Assembly: GCA_037447655.1 (NCBI GenBank)
Contig: JBBHKE010003077.1
Coordinates: 1 to 64,000 of the forward strand
DNA length: 64,000 bases
Source: Zygnema cylindricum
Lineage: Eukaryota > Streptophyta > Zygnematophyceae > Zygnematales > Zygnemataceae
Direction of reading: 5' to 3'
Shown: positions 35,898 through 47,266 of the stretch, piece by piece
Layout: each line of letters begins with the position of its first letter
Position numbering within the stretch: the stretch's first letter is position 1
The notes under the pieces: generated by a model
Told to the model about the DNA's origin: nothing
The model's input: the letters and a program-made list of their open reading frames with translations, nothing else
Databases searched by the model: none
Translations under genes and position numbers: made by a program

Positions 35898-36719
35898 AGA
35901 ATTCAGATAAGCAAGAAGCTCTCACAGATGCTCAGAAAAATACACACAACTTTGGAACACAGCCAAAGACAAATTAGGCAACTAAATAGCCTACAAATCT
36001 GACACAATGCAAATAATACACAAAGGAACACAAGTGCAAATTTACACATAAATCTGCAAACAGATCTGAGAAATATTCTCAGTCAAATATATCAAAAATG
36101 ACACAACATAATTTTGATACAACAAGTTCCTAATTCTAAAGTGGCTAAGTCCTATATTTATACCTAAAAGATCTATTCTTCTAAGAGCTAGCAGCCACTC
36201 ACTGCTCTAACTAAGCAAAGAAGACATACCAGCCATGCATCAATAATATCTACTATCTGAAAGGAGGATACCTGAATAAGTCAAGGTATGTCATACAGAA
36301 AGAATCTGAACTTACACACTAATCAAACAAAACACGCTTCTGTACAAACTAAAGATAAGTAACGTCACAGTACACCGTGTATAAAAACGTCTGATAATTA
36401 CAGACGTGGTCCAGGATGACCACCTTCTGTCGGCAGCAAATCTTCACCGTCCATCATTTCGAAGTTTCATCCAAGATGAAACTTTTATGTGACACCTCGG
36501 TCTTTGTGGTAAGTCTGAATAGTACGAACGGATCTTTGTAGAGTTTCTCATTTACCGACGCGTGTCCTGAAGTGTGTCACACCGTGAACTCCCTCACTGT
36601 TTACTATAACATTAATTCTGGTACATACTGAACCAGACTATCACAAAATATTCTAAGTACTGAGAAAACACTCCCCTCACCTATGAAGCTTAGTGAGGAC
36701 TAAAGCTTTCAAAACAACA
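35839..36719 (-). repeat. 5' LTR of copia B, carrying promoter and gag start
   Basis: 881 bp. On the minus strand it starts TGTTGTTTTGAAAGC at 36719 and ends CAAAACAACA at 35839. The TATAAATA motif (complement of 36155-36162) is a plausible core promoter. The gag start codon lies downstream of it, still inside the LTR. There is no clear primer-binding site right after the LTR: the next bases CGTCACGGGCCCACCC already encode gag. Confidence 0.95.
36155..36162 (-). promoter_or_regulatory. TATA-type box of the copia B 5' LTR
   Basis: TATAAATA on the minus strand, about 260 nt upstream of the gag ATG at 35897. The same motif sits at the equivalent place in the 3' LTR. Assignment rests on motif and position only. 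Confidence 0.5.
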
Positions 36720-36724
36720 CGTAG

Positions 36725-37070
36725 CTCTTATTCGGCATTCTTGATGTCATGACGTGTGGTCACATAATCCACTTGACGAACTGATACACCTCATCCAAAT
36801 TAGTCCGTACCGATTGCGTACATTTTCAAAATGTTCCAAATTGGATAGCTTCGCGATCCGCCATACATTTGCATATTCCGTACCTTTTTTTACGTTTCGT
36901 TCGCGCCACTCAAATAATTACGTACATCCCAAAACAATTAGTACCATTACTCCCCCAATTCGCAAATCAATTCGAACCTCCACAGTAATTCAAGATAGTA
37001 TTAGAGTACCCAAGAACAATTATGTACGCACGAAAAAACACGCTCGCACAAAACTAACTTTTCAAACCAA
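36725..37070. other. Non-satellite spacer right of copia B, no recognised gene
   Basis: Continuation of the sequence into which copia B inserted. An open frame of about 120 codons (36754-37116) reads into the satellite and has no recognisable motif, so I do not call it a gene. Confidence 0.6.
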
Positions 37071-40000
37071 CACTATCAAGAATTGTTACCTAACTTATAC
37101 AAACTATTATGGCTAACAAGAATTGTTACATAAATTACACAAACTGTTAGCCCTAAAAGGAATTGTTACCTAACTTACACAAATTGTTAGCGCTAACAAG
37201 AATTGGTAACTAAATTACACAAACTGTTAGCGTTTACAAGAATTGTTATCTAAATAACACAAGTTGATAGTGCTAAAAAGAATTGTTACCAAACTAATAC
37301 AAATTGTTAGCACTAACAAGAATTGTTACATACCTTACACAAACTCTTAATGCTAACAAAAGTTGTTATTTTAATTACACAAACTTTTAGCGCTAACAGG
37401 AAATGTTACCTAAATTACACAAACTGTTAGCATTAACAAGAATTGTTATCTAAATAACACAAACTGTTAGTGCTAACAAGAATTGTTACCTAACGAATAA
37501 TTCTTATTAGCGATAACAATAATTGTTACATAACTTACACAAATTCTTAGTTATAACAAAAATTGTTATCTAAGTTACACAAATTGTTAGCGCTAACAAG
37601 AATTGTTATCTAATTTACACAAATTGTTAGCTCCAACAAGAATTGATACCTAACCTACACAAACTATTAGCACTAACAAGAATTATTATCTAAATTACAC
37701 AAACTGTTAACGCTATCCGGAATTGTTACCTAACTTACACAAACTGATAGCGCTAACAAGAATTGTTATCTAAATTACACATACTTCTTGCGCTAATAAT
37801 TTTTTTAACCTATCTTAACCAAACTGTTAGCGCAAACAAGAATTGTTACCTAACTTATAGAAATTGTTAGCGCTAACAAAAATTGTTATCTAAATTACAC
37901 AAACTTTTAGCGATAACAATAATTATAACCCAACTTACAGAAACTGTTAGCGCTAAGAAGAATTGTTATCTAAATTACACAAATTGTTAGCTCTAACAAG
38001 TATTGTTACCTAGCTTACAAAAACTCTTATCACTAACAACAATTGTTATTTAACTTATACAAACTGTTAGCGCTAACAGGAATTTTTTTCTAAATTACAC
38101 AAACTGTTAGCGCTAACAAGAATTGTTACCTAACTTACACAAATTATTAGTGCTAATAAGAAATCTTATCTTAATTACACAAATTGTTTGCGCTAACAAA
38201 AATTGTTACCTAATCACACAAATTATTAGCGCTAATAAGAAATCTTATCTTAATCACACAAACTGTTTGCGCTATCAAGAATTGTTACCTAACTTACACA
38301 AATTATTAGTGCTGATAAGAAATCTTATCGTAATTACACAAACTGTTTGCGCTAACAAAAATTGTTACCTAACTTACACAAATTATTAGCGCTAATAAGA
38401 AATCTTATTTTAATTACACAAACTGTTTGTGCTAACAAAAATTGTTATCAAAATTACACAATTTGTTAGCGCTAACAAGAATAGTTATCTAATTTACACA
38501 AACTATTAACGCTTACAAGAATTATTATCGAAATAACACAAACTGTTAGCGTTTACTGGAATTGTTACCTAACTTATACAAACTATTAGCGTTAACAAGA
38601 ATTGTTATCTAAATTACACAAACTGTTAGCGCTTACAAGAATTGTTATCTAAATAACACAAACTGTTAGCGCTAACTGGAATTGTTACCTAAATAACACA
38701 AACTGTTAGTGTTAATAGAAATTGATGAATTGTTATCTAAATTACACAAACTGTAAGCGCTAACAAAAATTGTAACATAACTTACACAAACTGTTAGCGC
38801 TAACAAGAATTTTTGCCAAACTTACACAAACTGTTCGCGCTAACAAGAATTGTTACCTAACTTACACAAAGTGTTACCCTTAACAAAAAATGTTATGTAA
38901 ATCACACAAACTCTTAGCGCTTACATGAATTATCTCCTAACTTACACAAATTGTTAGCGCTAACAACAATTGCTTCCTAAATTACACAAAATATTTGCGC
39001 TAAGAAAAAGTGTTATATAAATTACACATACTGTTAGCACTTACAAGTATTGTTACCCAACTTACACAAACTGTTAACGCTAACAAGAATTGTTACCTAA
39101 CTCACACAAACTCTTAGCGCTAATTGGAATTATTACCTAACTTACAAAAATTGTTAGCGCTAACAAGAATTGGTAACTAAATTACACAAATTGTTAGCGT
39201 TAACAAGAAATTTTATCTAAATTACACAAACTGCTAGTGCTAACTAGAATTGTTACCTTATTTATACAAATTGTTAGCGCTAACAATAATTGTTTCATAC
39301 CTTACACAAACTCTTAGTGCTAACAAAAATTGTTATCTTATTGACACAAACCTTTAGCGCTAACAGAAATTGTTACCTAAATTACACAAAGTGGCGTAAC
39401 AAAATTGTTAATAAATTACAAATTTGTTTAAATTGTTAAGTAATTTTGTTACAAATAAAATTGTTACATTTACACAACTTTAGTTTCATTAGTTATTCAA
39501 AATACTAAATCATAGTAACAATAATTGTTATCTAAGTTACACAACTTACGCTATGAATTGCCATCAAACCAAAAATTGTTAAAGACAACAAGAATTGTTT
39601 CCTAACTTACACAAAACTATTACTAAAGAATTAATATCTAAATTACACAAACTACTAAGCTAACTCGAATTATTACTGCTTACAAATTGTTCAGCTAACA
39701 AGAATGTATATCTAAATACAAACTTTTAGCTAGCAAATTTTTTATCTAAACTTAACCAGTCCTTTAATCTAACAAGAATTCTTATCTAAATCGCATTAGT
39801 GGTTAATAAAAAATTGCTACCAACTTACAAAAAAACCAGCTAAGAAGAATTTTTAAAAATTACACAAATTACAATTTCTAATAAGTATTATTTCTAACAC
39901 ACAAACTTTGTTAGACTAAGAAGAATTCTTATCTATATTACAAAAACGCTACTAATTACAAGTATTGCTACCTAGCAAACAAGTTGCTAGCTTAAAACAA

Positions 40001-40202
40001 TTGTTACCTAACCCAAATATTAGCTAAAAACAAAATTGTTATTTAACTTATATAAAATAAAGCTTTAACAAAATTGTTATTTAAATTAAACAAACTTTTA
40101 GCGCTAACAAGAATAGTTACCTAACTTACACAAACTATTAAAACTAATAAAAAATCTTATCTAAATTACAGAAACTGTTAGCGCTAAAAAGAATTATTAC
40201 CT
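37071..40202. repeat. 40-bp satellite array, block 4
   Basis: The same monomer as the other blocks. It includes a short higher-order array of an 80-bp dimer (about 38134-38450, four copies). Monomers between about 39390 and 40090 are badly broken by small indels, then two or three intact ones precede the LTR at 40203. Confidence 0.95.
38134..38450. repeat. Four copies of an 80-bp dimeric satellite unit
   Basis: Each unit pairs one monomer with ATTATTAG(T/C)GCTAATAAG and AAATCTTAT with one monomer carrying TGTTTG(C/T)GCTA(A/T)CAA. The ordered pair repeats four times at a period of about 78-80 bp. Confidence 0.85.
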
Positions 40203-40938
40203 TTTGTTCTACAACCATCGGTGCAGGTGGAGGAGCAGCAGTAGTAGTAGAAGTTGACATGATACACTCTCAGAAGCTATCAAGAATCCTACCAAACAGC
40301 TTTTCTTAAGTGCTCACCAACTCTTATACAAACATCCAAACCTCACAAAACTCTATTTGAATATAGAATAGCATAAACACTGATAACTTCAAAAGTTATA
40401 GCACAATTGACCCAATCACTCAAGATATAATACTTAGAAGTTTCCCAAAAACTGTCTGCAGTTTTACTACTTGGAAGTCTGGATACATAATATGCTATGA
40501 GTCCTAAGTCTTATACTTGTGTTGAACTGGCAACACCATTGTACTTCAGAGGTACATCAAACCACCAAGCTACCACTAATCTATCAAACTACCATTGAGC
40601 TATCACTAAGCTACCACTAAGCTATCACTAAGCTAACTATAATCGTATCTATCGCAGTTGCTCTATCCTGTACATAATCACATTAAGAATATTAGACGTT
40701 GCGTTGTCCGTACGGACCATATCAAATATAATCATGGTTGCCTTGTTCTGTCTGTGTTGCAGCTTTGCTGCTGCGCTGCTATGCTGCTGCGTTGCTCAGC
40801 TGTATAGCAGCTGCTCTGCTGTATAGCAGCTGCTCTATTGTATAGCAGTTGCGCTGCTCTGTTGTATAACAGTTGCGCTGCTCTGTCTTTAAAGCAGCTG
40901 CGCTGCTCTGAGACTAAAAGTTCTCCAAAAAGACAACA
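40203..40938 (-). repeat. LTR of copia A3 (minus strand)
   Basis: Reverse-complement match to the A1 and A2 LTRs across the whole length, including the CAGCTGCGCTGCTCTG-type repeats and the GCTACCACTAAGCTATCACT zone. The right end GACAACA at 40938 is followed by the complement of the purine tract (CTCCCCTAAAG). The left end is damaged at its last bases (TTTTGTTC for TGTTGTTC). Confidence 0.9.
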
Positions 40939-41483
40939 CTCCCCTAAAGCTCTAGACTTTGATTCCGGGGCAGCTGCGGTGAAAAACTAGCGCAGCATCG
41001 CAACATAGCAATATAGCAATTAGCAAGTCACCCAATCCCACTACCTCACAATGGTGGAATTATCGCAGAGTGTCAGTATAGCAGTGTAGCAATTCAACTA
41101 TTCATTTAATCCCACTGCGTCCCTACAATACTTCAGCTTAGGAGCACGAAGGGCTTTAGTAAGCATATCAGCAATCATTTTTGCATCTGGCAAATAATAT
41201 AATTTATTCACTTTAGAGAACACCTTTTCTCTTACAAAGTGTAATCGTACATCCATGTGATTGCTTTTGAAGTGATGACTCGGGTTAGAAGCAATGGCAA
41301 TGGCAGCCTGGTTATCACACCAGATCACCTATGGACCAACTTGCATGTATCCTAGTTCTTGTAACATGGATTTTACCCATAAGAGTTCTTTGAGGGCCGA
41401 GCTTGCTGCCATATATTATGACTCCATTGTCGACTGTGCTGTAACCTTTTGAAGTTTGCTGCTCCAGCAGCAAGTACGGTTCC
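40939..41483 (-). pseudogene. copia A3 RNase H 3' end, cut by the assembly gap
   Basis: The minus strand encodes the end of an A-family RNase H: GTCCWSSKLQK-like, STMES then TAA where Glu is expected, WQQ/MAASSALKELLWVK, GP then TAG where Gln is expected, and WCDNQAAIAIASNPSHHF, ending MLTKALRAPKLKYCRDAVGLNE at about 41098. It is truncated at 41483 by the run of N. The untranslated region 40939-41097 matches that of A1. Confidence 0.88.
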
Positions 41484-41493
41484 NNNNNNNNNN
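41484..41493. other. Assembly gap (10 N)
   Basis: Ten N bases. Copia A3 RNase H stops on one side and unrelated sequence starts on the other, so true distance and order across the gap are unknown. Confidence 0.99.
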
Positions 41494-41738
41494 AAGATCC
41501 AGAATTAATATGATTCTTTCTTTTATTATCTCCGTCGAACGGAGGTGGAAGAGAGAGAACAACAAAACTTTCGAAATCAGGAGTGATTCGAAGTATCCAC
41601 TCCCCCCACAAAAGAGTAATGAATCTTATAAAACACTTTCAGACCAAGTCATACATGGTCTTAATTACAATGTCATTTGTCACTCCCTCAAGTGCCACAC
41701 TGTGTGAAGTCCTGTGCGCAGCCATTTACTCTTTGAGA
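41494..41738. other. Unassigned sequence right of the gap
   Basis: AT-rich sequence that I cannot match to any other part of the window. It ends where copia B LTR similarity starts. No gene seen. Confidence 0.5.
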
Positions 41739-41897
41739 TGTGTCCTGAAGTGTGTCACACCGTGAACTCCCTCACTGTTTACTGTAACATTAATTCTGGT
41801 ACATACTGAACCAGACTTTCACAAAATATTCTAAGTAATGAGAAAACACCCCCCTCACCTATGAAGCTTAGTGAGGACTAAAGCTTTCAAAACAACA
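41739..41897 (-). repeat. Fragment of a copia B LTR
   Basis: It matches the last roughly 160 bp of the B LTRs in window orientation (GTGTCCTGAAGTGTGTCACA, then TCACCTATGAAGCTTAGTGA) up to ACAACA at 41897. A family C LTR fragment follows with no spacer. Confidence 0.88.
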
Positions 41898-41993
41898 AGA
41901 GAGAGAAGGTGGAGGCAAGCTGCCTCTATTATTTTCTTTCTTAGTATAATTAAGACCTAGAAAATACCTTCCCTAAATCTAGTGATTTCAACA
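41898..41993 (-). repeat. Truncated 3' LTR of copia C
   Basis: The first roughly 96 bp of a C-type LTR on the minus strand (TGTTGAAATCACTAGATTTA onwards), next to the purine tract AATAAGGGGAG of the element. The rest is missing, replaced by the B LTR fragment. Confidence 0.85.
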
Positions 41994-42006
41994 CTCCCCT
42001 TATTTT

Positions 42007-43574
42007 CTAGTCTAATTTTAATTTCTCTTTTAATCCACATTTTTCTCTAAAATACTTTAGCTTGGGAGACGGTAAAGGCTTTGTCATCATATCAGCCACC
42101 ATTTCCCCATCTCTTCTATATACCAAATTCACAATTTTATTTTCCACTTTTTCCCTCACAAAGCTCAATCTTATATCCATATGCTTAGCTTTGAAATTGT
42201 GTTTTGGATTGGTTGTTTTGGATTGGATTGGTTGGATCACCCATATGAGCTCTTTCACAGCAAAACAAGAGGCCATGTACTCACCCTCCATAGTGGACTG
42301 AGCAACAACCTTTTGTTGCTTGCTGCTCCAACAACAAGCACCTTCCCCCACATACAATACATACCCAGAAGTACATCTTCTCATATGTGCATCACCATAA
42401 CTGGCATCACTCCAAGTATTGATTTCAGTGTGCTCCCCCTCCCAAATGCAACCATAGATCCCTAGTTCCCACCAGGTATCCATTACTCTCTTGGCTGCCT
42501 CCTAGTCTCTCTTTCTAGGATCATTATGACTCCTACTGAGGACTCCAACTGCTGCAGCTATGTCAGGTCTAGTACAATTCATAAAGTAAATCAGACTTCC
42601 TACAACCTGTCTGTAGGGAATAAACTTCATAAACTGCCTCTCTTCAAGACTCATATGATCATCTAACATTATCACTCCTCCTTCTTCACTTCCATCACTT
42701 ACTTTCTTCAAGTCCATGGGAGTGGTACAACTGTTTGCATTCTCCATCTGGAATTTCTCCAACATATTTCATATAGCCTCTTTCTGTGTAAGTTTGATGA
42801 ACCTCTTCTTCCTATTTCTTTCCATTTGAATTCCCACAATATATTTAGCCTCTCCTAAATCCTTCATGTAAAATCTACTTCCCAGATCTTTCTTTAACCT
42901 ATTTATCTTCTCCATAGACTTACTGAATACCAGCAAATCATCCACATAAATTGCAATAAAAATCACACCATTCTCATCCTCAAACATATAAATAGAATGG
43001 TTTGAACTGATCCGAATATACCCCAGACTGGTAAAAAACTCATCTAGTTTCTTATTCCATTGTGTGGGGGCACGTTTTAGTCCATATAAGGACTTTATAA
43101 GTCGGCAGACTTTGCTTTCCTCTCCTTCTTCTACAAAACCCTCTGGTTGCCACATGAAGATCTCTTCCTCTAGTTCACCGTTGAGGAAGGCGGTTTTGAT
43201 ATCCATCTGGTGAATTTCCATGTCTTTCGCTGCTGCTCGACTAAGGAGAATCCTTATAGATGGGAATCGAACTACCGGAGCAAAGGTCTCCTCGTACTCT
43301 ATCTCTTCTTTTTGAGTGAACCCTTTTGCCACCAGCCGAGCCTTAAATATCTCAATGGTGTTATCTGGATTCAATTTCAGTTTAAATACACATTTACACC
43401 CAATGGGTTTTCTATCTAGTGGAAAGTCTACCAGCTCCTAAGTATTTGGCTCCAGGATTGAAGCCATCTCATCATTTATGGCTGTGACCCACCTTTCTTT
43501 CTCCGGACTGTCCATTACCTCCGAGTATGACTGAGGCTCATCTGGATGAGAAAGCTTTGTTACCTAGCAAGCAG
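42007..43574 (-). pseudogene. copia C reverse transcriptase and RNase H
   Basis: Minus strand: [56 protein letters not shown] and an intact YVDDLLVFS. A stop near 42768 follows (QKEAI), then MLEKFQMENANSCTTPMDLK and VVGSLIYFMNCTRPD. RNase H has WSDASYGDAHMRRCTSGYVL and STMEGEYMAS. After ELIWV an internal deletion removes the CDNQ-containing active-site segment, so IQSKTTNPKHNFKAKHMDIR follows directly. It ends MMTKPLPSPKLKYFREKCGL. Confidence 0.9.
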
Positions 43575-43584
43575 CCTGTTTTCC

Positions 43585-45380
43585 TTAAAGCCTTTTGCTT
43601 CTCCTATGTCCTTCCTCAAAGTCTGAAGCTGGAATGGAGGGAAGTCTTAAATTCCTCCGATCTGTCTCATCAGCTCCCCTATCCATGGGAACCGGTTCTG
43701 ACTCCTCTTCCTCAAAAGGTGTAGGAATATGAGGAGATTCTGGTATATCTCCCCCATCTTTTATCTCCCTTGGATCTGCAATCATGTTTTCACTAGTGTC
43801 TCTTTTGGGAAGATCTAAGTCCTCACTCTCGGACTCAAAGCTGATTCTGATTTTCTTAGTGTATTTGAAGGGATCAAAAGACTTCAATTCATCCATGACA
43901 ACTAGATGATTTACCAGAATGATATCTTGTTAAGCCAAGTCATAGAGTGTATAACCCTTGACATCCTCATCTCATCCCACAAAATATCTCGGTTTCCCTT
44001 TAGCATCTAGTTTCCAATTTTTCTTATCTGTGTCAAGAATGTAAACTTGACTACCAAATACTTTCAAGTGGGAAACATTCGGTTTCTTTCCAACCCACCT
44101 CTCATAAGGGGTCATTCCTTTAACAGCTGTGGTGAGGACTCTATTTTTGATGTAGTTAGCACAGTTCATGGCCTCTTCCCAAAATCTTCTTCCTATTTTC
44201 TTATCTGCCAACATGCAGCACACACTATCTCCCAAAGTCCGGTTTAGCCTCTCAGCTACCCCGTTTTGTTCTGGATTATTCGGTACAGTTTTCTGATGCT
44301 CAACTCCCTCATCCCTCAAATAATCCTCAAACTGGTTAGAGGTGTACTCTCCCCCATTATCACTCCTTATTCTCTTAATGGTGGTTGCGTGCAACTTCTC
44401 ACTCCAAGCTTTGTATTCTTTAAAGTATTTTGGTGTTTCAGACTTTGTTTTCAAGAAGTAGACTCTAGAATATCTGGACCAATCATCGGTAATTGTCAAC
44501 ATATACCTCTTTCCTCCAACCGAAGGCACCCTTGCTGGTCCCTAGATATCTGTGTGGACCAGATCTAGTACTTTCTCACCTCTATATGTGGCAGTTTTGG
44601 GAAAGGGAAGTATATGAGCCTTACCTTGGGCACAGCCACTACGGTCATCCATCATCTCATTATCCCCAAACTGAATGCCCTCTACTACACCCAGCTTCTT
44701 CATTTCCCTCAGTCTATCAAAATGCACATATCCCAAACGCTTATGCTAGATCATCAAGCTTGAAACACCACCATAGTAAGCACTCTTCTTTTCATTACTC
44801 ATGTTAAGCCTAAACATTCATTGGCTACCCTTATCAGCTGTGAAGTCGACTTCATCTCCATGCTTAGCTGTAAAGACTCCCTTTCTAGTGAAGGTACCAA
44901 AATCCTTGTCATCTAATACAGAAGTAGACACAAGATTATTACTCAACTGAGGAATGTAGAGCACATCTAAGAAGGTGAGAATAGAGGTCTTATTCTCCAC
45001 TAAGACTTTCAGATCTACAGTTCCCACTAGATCTGTGGTAACTACTCTCCCATCCCAATACTCTATTTCCACAGTAGGGATCTTTCTTAACTTAGTAAAG
45101 AGGTGCCTGTCACGACACATATGCATGGATGCACCTGAGTCGATGATCCATCCCACCTCTGGTTCTTCCCGAATGGCTCCAAGGGCACACTTCTGTTTTC
45201 GAGGGATCTCCTTCTCCTCTAGATTCTCGTCAAGAAGGAGCTCCCCATCCTCCTCCTTGGAGGACTCGTCCTCCTCGATCTCTCTTTTCACTTGTGTGAC
45301 CACAAGTGCTTTCTTCTTCCCTCCGGAAGAACTATCTCCACGATTTTTTTGGAGCCTCAACTCCGATAGCTTGATGCAAT
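43585..45380 (-). pseudogene. copia C protease, integrase and acidic linker
   Basis: A zinc-knuckle-like segment (LCHFSKRPGHFIADC, second Cys replaced by Ser) precedes an acidic stretch. The protease site is WIIDSGASMHMCRDRHLF. GAG-pre-integrase is YVHFDRLREM with SGCAQGKAHILPF. A TAG near 44540 stands where Trp is expected in HTDIWGP. The integrase core has SRVYFLKTKSETPKYF, RIRSDNGGEYTSNQF, NPEQNGVAERLNRT and VFGSQVYILDTDKKNW. The linker before RT (DLDLPKRDTSENMI, EEEESEPVPMDRG, SDFEEGHRRSKRL) is acidic, unlike the Gln/Pro linkers of A and B. Confidence 0.88.
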
Positions 45381-45383
45381 CAG

Positions 45384-46301
45384 CTATGAAGTGCCCCGGC
45401 CTTTTGGAGAAATGACAAAGGCCCTTTGGAGTCTTCGGTTCTCCAGATTGACCTTTTTCCCCTTTGAAGCTGTGGTACGGCTTCTTAAAATCCTTCCTTC
45501 ACCGGGAAGTTCTGGCAGCCAGAGCTTGAACGCTCTTTCCTCCTCTTCGGATCTCAATAGTGTTTTCCTGTACAAGTATCATTCAAACCACGATGCTCCA
45601 CTTCCAAGCACTATCATCCATTTTTTGCACTCGGTACACTATATTTTCATACTCCTCCGGCAACTTCATGATGAGATTGTTTGCTTTCATCTTCATAGTG
45701 CCTGTCCATCCGGCACTCTCCATCTCCATGTATAGACAAGAGAGATTGGTGCAATAGTCCAACATCTTTCCTCCTTTGAAAGTGTAACTGATCAGCCTTT
45801 GCTCAGCCAGCTAAAGCTCCTGAATGGTGCCAGCTCTTAAGATCTCCACTAAGGTCATCCACAACTCCTCAGCCTTGAAGATTTGAAGGTGAGAGGTTGC
45901 CAACGCTTAGGTGAGGTGCCTCAAAATGGAGTGCCTTGCATTCATGTTGGTGTACTCCCACATCTGAATGTGGTTTTCCTCGGTCTTCACGGCTACTGCT
46001 CCAAGTGCCATGGCAATTGGAGTGAGAGGTGTCTCCTTTCCTTTCCCATTTTCGGACACACTGCTGTCCCCATCATCTGTCTCCTGCGTTGGAGCAGATC
46101 CTGCTGCAGAAAGCCTCACTCCTCCAAACCCTGGTGGAGTTCCTTGGGATTCACTTGTCCACTAACAATTTCCCAGTATCGTTTCTCACATAGTGCCCCT
46201 GTTATCATAGCTTCCCAGTAAATGAATCCAGATCCGTTGAATATGGGTACCCTAGAGGGTGGGCCCAAAACTTGCAATTCTGTGTCCTCCATTTGGACCA
46301 A
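45384..46301 (-). pseudogene. copia C gag
   Basis: It starts MEDTELQ inside the 5' LTR, then GPPSRVPIFNGSGFIYWEAM, the same GPPSR-P-F-G opening as copia B. Downstream pieces in shifted frames include WEYTNMNARHSILRHL, LAEQRLISYTFKGGKML, IMKLPEEYENIVYRVQ and WKWSIVV. At least four stops or frameshifts interrupt it. Confidence 0.85.
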
Positions 46302-47265
46302 GAATGAGGAAGCCTCTAGGTAGTTTTTGACTAACCCACTTTCAAGGAGAGCAATTGCTATCCTAGGAGATAAATAGATAATGTGACTGCACCCCTGTGC
46401 AGTCTCGACTCCCTTGAGTCCATAGCAAAAGGAATCACTGAAAACGCCTTACCAAACGATTAATTATCAAGCGGCAAAGATGCCAATATTTATACAAGCT
46501 TGTTGGGAGAGAGGCGGCTACCTCCTCAATCCACTAAGTCCCAAACCCTCTCACAACCCCTATCTTCTAAAATACGAACCAATCAGAAGACTGTATAGTA
46601 CAAAAAAGTACCATGGCTGACGTACTTTTTGTACGGCCTGTGTACGACAAGGCCATGGAATGGACGCCTGTCTCTTCCGGACTTATCCTCACGCTCCCCA
46701 GGATTTCGGCTTCCCAATGACATATTGCCAAGTGTCGCCAGGTAATGTTACATCCGCAAACCGCCAAAGCGGTCATTCCATGATCTCGACGATGATGTGA
46801 GCCGTCGGATCTTAAGTCGGTTTTAGTTCCCAGCCGTTCAAAACAAATGTCCGGTACATTTGTTTCGTGAGCACTTAATTTTCCAACTAGTTTCTATGTA
46901 TCCTATTTGTAATTCCGTTAATCAGATTAGTCGTCTATCTATTGTATAAATACCTATCGAACCCTATGTATCCTAACGAACTACTACGACAGACTGGTAA
47001 GGGTTGACGACTACGCCTCGCCCTACTGGTCGGAGGTTCGAGTCCTGCCGAACTCAACCTCTTGGTTGAGAGTGACTTAGGTCACTCTTAAGCCCTGCCT
47101 ATGGAGCTAAGGCAGCCATGGCTCCACCGCTCTCTCTTTCCTTCAGTGACTACTACAAGTATGGGGGTCAGAGAGAGAAAGTGGAGGCAAGCTGCCTCTT
47201 TCCTTTTCTTTCTTATTTTAATTAAGACCTAGAAAACACCTCCCCTAAATCTAGTGATTTCAACA
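46273..47265 (-). repeat. 5' LTR of copia C
   Basis: 993 bp on the minus strand, from TGTTGAAATCACTAG at 47265 to AATTGCA at 46273. It contains TATAAAT (complement of 46488-46494) and GTAC-rich blocks. The opposite strand carries a tRNA-like B box with paired hairpins (46985-47090). Just downstream, TTTTGGGCCCACCC (complement, 46258-46271) contains TGGGCCCACCC, a possible primer-binding site that would overlap gag codons. The 3' boundary is set by comparison with 49600-49628. Confidence 0.85.
46985..47090 (+). other. tRNA-like B-box module with two hairpins, antisense inside the copia C LTR
   Basis: GGTTCGAGTCC at 47035-47045 matches the internal B-box of Pol III promoters exactly. It is preceded by GACTGGTAAGGG at an A-box-like distance (the A box is imperfect). 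Directly downstream CTCAACC-TCTT-GGTTGAG (47053-47070) and AGAGTGAC-TTAG-GTCACTCT (47069-47088) form two adjacent hairpins. I cannot fold a normal anticodon arm, so this is not an ordinary tRNA gene. Related modules: 58020-58110 (+), 48790-48900 (-), 61725-61835 (-) and, weaker, 62680-62760 (+). Confidence 0.55.
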
Positions 47266-47266
47266 G

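Larger units (their letters stand above)
30869..36724 (-). mobile_element. Complete Ty1/copia retrotransposon, copia B, with target duplication
   Basis: Two LTRs (30874-31755 and 35839-36719) bound gag-PR-IN-RT-RNase H on the minus strand. The five bases CGTAG precede the element (30869-30873) and follow it (36720-36724), a perfect 5-bp target duplication. The element is 5,846 bp. Its LTRs differ at about 20 positions by eye, roughly 2 per cent, which marks it as the most recent complete insertion here. The coding region nevertheless has several stops and a frameshift. Confidence 0.95.

Noticed and set aside
36754-37116. 120-codon gene right of copia B
   Set aside because: It runs into satellite sequence, has low-complexity Asn/Thr/Ile composition, and shows no motif or splice context.
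38123-38389. 88-codon frame with MLPNLHKLLVLIRN repeats
   Set aside because: It lies entirely inside satellite. The peptide repeat mirrors the 80-bp dimer period.
46985-47060. Functional tRNA gene
   Set aside because: The B box is perfect but no anticodon arm or 7-bp acceptor stem can be folded by hand, and the element occurs only inside LTRs.
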